Positions 61,326 through 64,000 of a stretch of DNA of 64,000 nt are shown here, piece by piece. Position 1 is the first letter of the stretch. The number at the start of each line of letters is the position of its first letter. Both the position numbers and the translations under genes were made by a program. The DNA lies in the NCBI GenBank assembly GCA_910578075.1, contig CAJTPK010000012.1:1-64000 (forward strand). Direction: 5' to 3'. Source of the DNA: an uncultured Muribaculaceae bacterium. Its GTDB lineage: Bacteria; Bacteroidota; Bacteroidia; Bacteroidales; Muribaculaceae. The notes under the pieces were generated by a model. It made no database searches. It saw nothing but the letters and a program-made list of their open reading frames with translations, and was not told the origin of the DNA.

Positions 61326-62082
61326 CCATTTCGGATAAAGTCATATCTTTCACCGATTTCCCCATCTCTTTTGCTTTGGATTCGATATAATTAAACCGTC
61401 GGATAAACTTCTTATTTGTTTTTTCAAGTGCGTTTTCCGGATCCACACCATACAGTCTTGCGGCATTGACAACAGAGAATAACAGGTCTCCGAACTCCTC
61501 TTCAAGAGCGCTCATGTTGCCATTGCTTATTTCTGCCTCAACTTCTGAAATTTCCTCTTTTACTTTATCCCAGACTTGTCTTGGTTCCTCCCAATCAAAA
61601 CCGACGTTCCTTACTTTTTCCTGGATTCTATTTGCCTTTATTAACGCAGGAAGGGCAGTAGGCACCCCTCCGAGTACGGATTTATTGCCTTTTTTTTCCT
61701 TGAGTTTTATCTGTTCCCAATTCTGCGCAACTTCCTCAGCATTATCAACTGATATGTTCCCATATATATGCGGGTGACGGAATTTTAATTTCTCTACGAG
61801 GGACTCACATACATCAGCAATGTCGAATTCATTTTTTTCTTCGGCTATTTTTGAATAAAATGCTACGTGGAGCAGCACATCACCCAGCTCTTTTCTGATG
61901 TTGGGAGTATCGTCAGAGATAAGGGCATCAACCAATTCAAACACTTCCTCAACGGTATTGGGTCGCAGAGATTCGTTTGTCTGTTTGGCATCCCATGGGC
62001 ATTTAACTCTTAGAGTGTCAAGGACATCTAAAAATTCTCCAAAAGCATGCAGTTTATCTTCTTTTGAATGTTGTTTCATCAT
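61294..62082 (-). CDS. mazG: Nucleoside triphosphate pyrophosphohydrolase
   Basis: The 262-residue protein has two MazG domains. The first starts with LRVKCPWDAKQTNESLRPNTVEEVFEL, seen as CPWDAKQTNESLRP, and ELGDVLLHVAFY with the metal-binding EExxE pattern. The second has VEAEISNGNMSALEEEFGDLLFSVVNAARLYG, seen as EEEFGDLLFSVVN. It hydrolyses NTPs to NMP and pyrophosphate, limiting damaged nucleotides and possibly (p)ppGpp effects. It is co-transcribed with topB and the Cys-rich gene. Confidence 0.93.
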   Translation of the reverse strand: MMKQHSKEDKLHAFGEFLDVLDTLRVKCPWDAKQTNESLRPNTVEEVFELVDALISDDTPNIRKELGDVLLHVAFYSKIAEEKNEFDIADVCESLVEKLKFRHPHIYGNISVDNAEEVAQNWEQIKLKEKKGNKSVLGGVPTALPALIKANRIQEKVRNVGFDWEEPRQVWDKVKEEISEVEAEISNGNMSALEEEFGDLLFSVVNAARLYGVDPENALEKTNKKFIRRFNYIESKAKEMGKSVKDMTLSEMDALWNEAKKI

Positions 62083-62209
62083 CCATCAATTTTGAATACA
62101 AAATTAATCATAAATTTTAAATATAGGACAGCGGTATATGAAAATAGTGAAATTTGAGGCTGTAGCTGTGTTTTAGCAAGAAATTGTTAAATATTTGTAG
62201 AATAATTAT

Positions 62210-62217
62210 TATCTTTG
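62210..62217 (+). promoter_or_regulatory. -7 element before nrnA
   Basis: TATCTTTG matches TAnnTTTG; the -33 box is degenerate (TTG at 62184-62186). The in-frame TTG at 62215 falls in this box and is not the start. Confidence 0.55.
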
Positions 62218-62235
62218 TGGATTGAAAAAGATTGT

Positions 62236-63294
62236 ATGAATAAGTATTTGAATCCAGCAAGTGTAAAAGAGTTCTCTACTCTATTGGGACAGAGCGATAA
62301 AATCGTTCTGACATGTCATGTGCATCCGGATGGCGACGCAATAGGCAGCACTCTCGGGCTGTGGCATCTTCTCAAGGCATTGGGCAAGCAGCCTTCGGTA
62401 GTTGTGCCGGATGTGCCTCCAAGGTCTTTGCGTTTTATGCCGGATTTCAATGAAATAGCAGTATACACTCGTCATGATCCATACTGCACCCGTCTTGTTG
62501 AAGAATGCGACTTAATTATCTGTTGTGACTTCAACAAGCCTTCACGTCAGGATCATCTTGCGCCTTTAATTCAGGGTGCTTCCGCTCCCAAAGTATTGAT
62601 CGATCATCATGAAGGACCTGATATTGATTGTGTTGTAGAGTTCTCATATCCGGAAATGTCGTCTACATGTGAACTCGTTTTCAGGGTTATAGCCGCCTGT
62701 GGTCTATATAGTGATATAGACAGGAATTGCGCTACATGTCTGTTGACAGGTCTCATTACCGACACTCAGAATTTTACTGTAAATTGCCGCAACAATGAGG
62801 TGTATGAAATCCTGACTAAGCTCATGGAGAAGGGTGCTGAGAAAACGAAGATCATAGATGAATGTGTCAAGGCATGCAGCTATGACGGCTTGCGACTGAA
62901 ATCATATGCCATTTATGAGAAGCTTGAGATTTTCCCTGACCATCGTGCTTGTCTGATTACATTATCAAAAGATGAACTCGACCGTTTCCATTATGAAAAA
63001 GGTGATACGGAGGGGTTGGTGAATGAAGCTCTCAATATCCGTGGCATAGTTTATTCAATCTTTATGCGTGAGGATCCCGATTGCATTAAGGTTTCGGCGA
63101 GGAGCAAGGCAAATTTCCCTGTTTCAAGAATATGTTCGGATCTCTTCAATGGAGGAGGACATCTTCAGGCATCAGGTGGCGAATTCCATGGAACGTTGGA
63201 TGAATGCCGGGATCTTTTTGTTGCGAACCTTGACAAATATGACAAGTATCTTCCCAAAAGATTCGATAAACTTGAGATTAAAACAGATAAATGA
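62236..63294 (+). CDS. nrnA: DHH-family phosphoesterase (NrnA-like oligoribonuclease/PAP phosphatase)
   Basis: From ATG 62236 the protein has 352 residues. It shows CHVHPDGDAIGSTLGLWHLL, seen as HPDGDAIGS, CDFNKPSR, the name-giving LIDHHEGP, and the DHHA1 C-terminal GGGHLQASGGEFHG. It degrades very short RNA and dephosphorylates pAp. The C-terminal DHHA1 motif is intact. It is followed by the DUF4827 lipoprotein gene at 39 bases, probably one transcript. Confidence 0.9.
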   Translation: MNKYLNPASVKEFSTLLGQSDKIVLTCHVHPDGDAIGSTLGLWHLLKALGKQPSVVVPDVPPRSLRFMPDFNEIAVYTRHDPYCTRLVEECDLIICCDFNKPSRQDHLAPLIQGASAPKVLIDHHEGPDIDCVVEFSYPEMSSTCELVFRVIAACGLYSDIDRNCATCLLTGLITDTQNFTVNCRNNEVYEILTKLMEKGAEKTKIIDECVKACSYDGLRLKSYAIYEKLEIFPDHRACLITLSKDELDRFHYEKGDTEGLVNEALNIRGIVYSIFMREDPDCIKVSARSKANFPVSRICSDLFNGGGHLQASGGEFHGTLDECRDLFVANLDKYDKYLPKRFDKLEIKTDK

Positions 63295-63333
63295 CAAATA
63301 GAGAATAATCATTAAAATAATTAAACATCATAA

Positions 63334-63918
63334 ATGATACTAAAATCAAAAATTCTTTTGTTGCCGGTTGTTATAGGACTGGTGATGTTGATGGGTTCTT
63401 GTGAGGAAACCAAAAGTTATTCCGAGTTGCTTACCGAAGAGGAGCACGCTGTGAACTGGTATCTTGCCCAGCATAAGGTTTCGCTTGAAATTCCATCTGA
63501 CGGTGATTTTGAAACTGGTGATACAGCACCGTACTATAAAATGGATAAGGATGGATATGTTTATATGCAGGTGATCAACAAGGGATCAGAGACAGAACGT
63601 CCGGAGAAAGGAGATCTTGTGTATTTCCGATTCATGCGTATGAACCTCAAGACTTTACAATCCACAGGAGCTGATATATGGGAAGGTAATGCCGAGGATT
63701 TTGAAAATTACGCGAGCACAAGCCTTGTATATGGGAATAACGTTTTGACCTCAACCACTCAATATGGGGAGGGTCTACAAGTTCCTCTGGAATATCTGGG
63801 ATATAATTGTGAAGTTAATTTAATTGTTAAATCTCCGGAGGGCTTCACAAGTGATGGTACTCAAAGCCAATGTCTACCGTATGTGTATAACATAAGATAT
63901 TTCAAGGCGGAGTATTAA
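63334..63918 (+). CDS. DUF4827 lipoprotein
   Basis: The 194-residue protein has a lipobox (VMLMGSC, Cys about residue 23). It then has EETKSYSELLTEEEHAVNWYLAQHKV and the FKBP-like ending QVPLEYLGYNCEVNLIVKS, seen as VPLEYLGYNCEVNLIVK. It matches the DUF4827 family of Bacteroidales, distantly related to the peptidyl-prolyl isomerase fold of gliding proteins. It is probably an envelope folding factor; catalytic activity is not shown by the sequence. Confidence 0.85.
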   Translation: MILKSKILLLPVVIGLVMLMGSCEETKSYSELLTEEEHAVNWYLAQHKVSLEIPSDGDFETGDTAPYYKMDKDGYVYMQVINKGSETERPEKGDLVYFRFMRMNLKTLQSTGADIWEGNAEDFENYASTSLVYGNNVLTSTTQYGEGLQVPLEYLGYNCEVNLIVKSPEGFTSDGTQSQCLPYVYNIRYFKAEY

Positions 63919-63926
63919 TTTTTCAT

Positions 63927-63950
63927 AGTCTGACAAGCTGTCAGACTTTC
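63927..63950 (+). terminator. Terminator of the nrnA-DUF4827 transcript
   Basis: AGTCTGACA (63927-63935) pairs perfectly with TGTCAGACT (63939-63947) around AGC, followed by a short TTC run, nine bases after the stop codon. The last 50 bases of the window hold no further feature. Confidence 0.7.
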
Positions 63951-64000
63951 TATATTAAATGAGTTTAATAATTAAATCTTATAGCAGTGTCACTTATAAA

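Overview
The window looks like chromosome of a gut Bacteroidales bacterium, most likely Muribaculaceae-like. This rests on the gene families and on promoters of the Bacteroidota type (TTTG, 19-21 bases, TAnnTTTG), which can be read in front of many genes. Families typical of the order include DUF5686, DUF4827, DUF4250, a TIGR03905-type TSCPD protein, pyrophosphate-dependent phosphofructokinase, an orphan C10-protease prodomain and DcaP-like porin. The species assignment is inference; no rRNA is present.

Layout. (1) 1-5.4 kb is an accessory edge: the 3' end of tRNA-Ser(CGA), a decayed tyrosine integrase beside it, an AbiE-like type IV toxin-antitoxin pair bracketed by two matched 39-bp inverted repeats, small membrane proteins, a foldback repeat, and a striking protein joining a catalytically degenerate tyrosine-recombinase-like region to a NusG/UpxY-type antiterminator. 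(2) 5.5-20.9 kb is an AT-rich surface-polysaccharide operon: flippase, F420-hydrogenase-beta-like/pyruvyl-transferase pair, polymerase, several glycosyltransferases, two hexapeptide acetyltransferases, the complete four-gene set for GDP-D-glycero-alpha-D-manno-heptose (hddA, gmhA, hddC, gmhB), an ATP-grasp enzyme and a polysaccharide deacetylase, closed by a strong terminator. (3) 21-24.9 kb holds a GH2 glycosidase, tRNA-Cys, a secreted propeller-like protein and a small tandem-repeat patch.

(4) 24.9-36 kb is mostly housekeeping: a GT4/UPF0104 pair, kdsB, pfp, a thioredoxin lipoprotein, an MFS transporter, a Spi-domain protein, mdh and a DcaP-like porin. (5) 36-46.1 kb is a co-directional run starting from a clear promoter with a perfect palindrome at its expected start point: a GH43-GH97 fusion, a GH51 arabinofuranosidase carrying a degenerate GH43-like front end, fdtA and fdtB for a 3-amino-3,6-dideoxyhexose, a DUF4250 protein, a CYTH enzyme and a DUF5686 outer-membrane protein. 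(6) 46.1-64 kb carries a LysM protein with a PorT-like barrel, cdsA, an LpxA-family gene behind a tripartite RND efflux operon (the pump has an unusual extra membrane hairpin), mtnN and a Sua5-family gene from overlapping divergent promoters, a BASS transporter, a FeoB-associated Cys-rich protein, topB, mazG, nrnA and a DUF4827 lipoprotein.

The most promising object is the recombinase-NusG fusion at 3829-5379. It sits where a UpxY regulator would be expected, directly before the polysaccharide operon, but no such two-domain regulator is known to me. Several start codons are placed by promoter position: the TTTG of the -7 box creates in-frame TTG codons that are not plausible starts.
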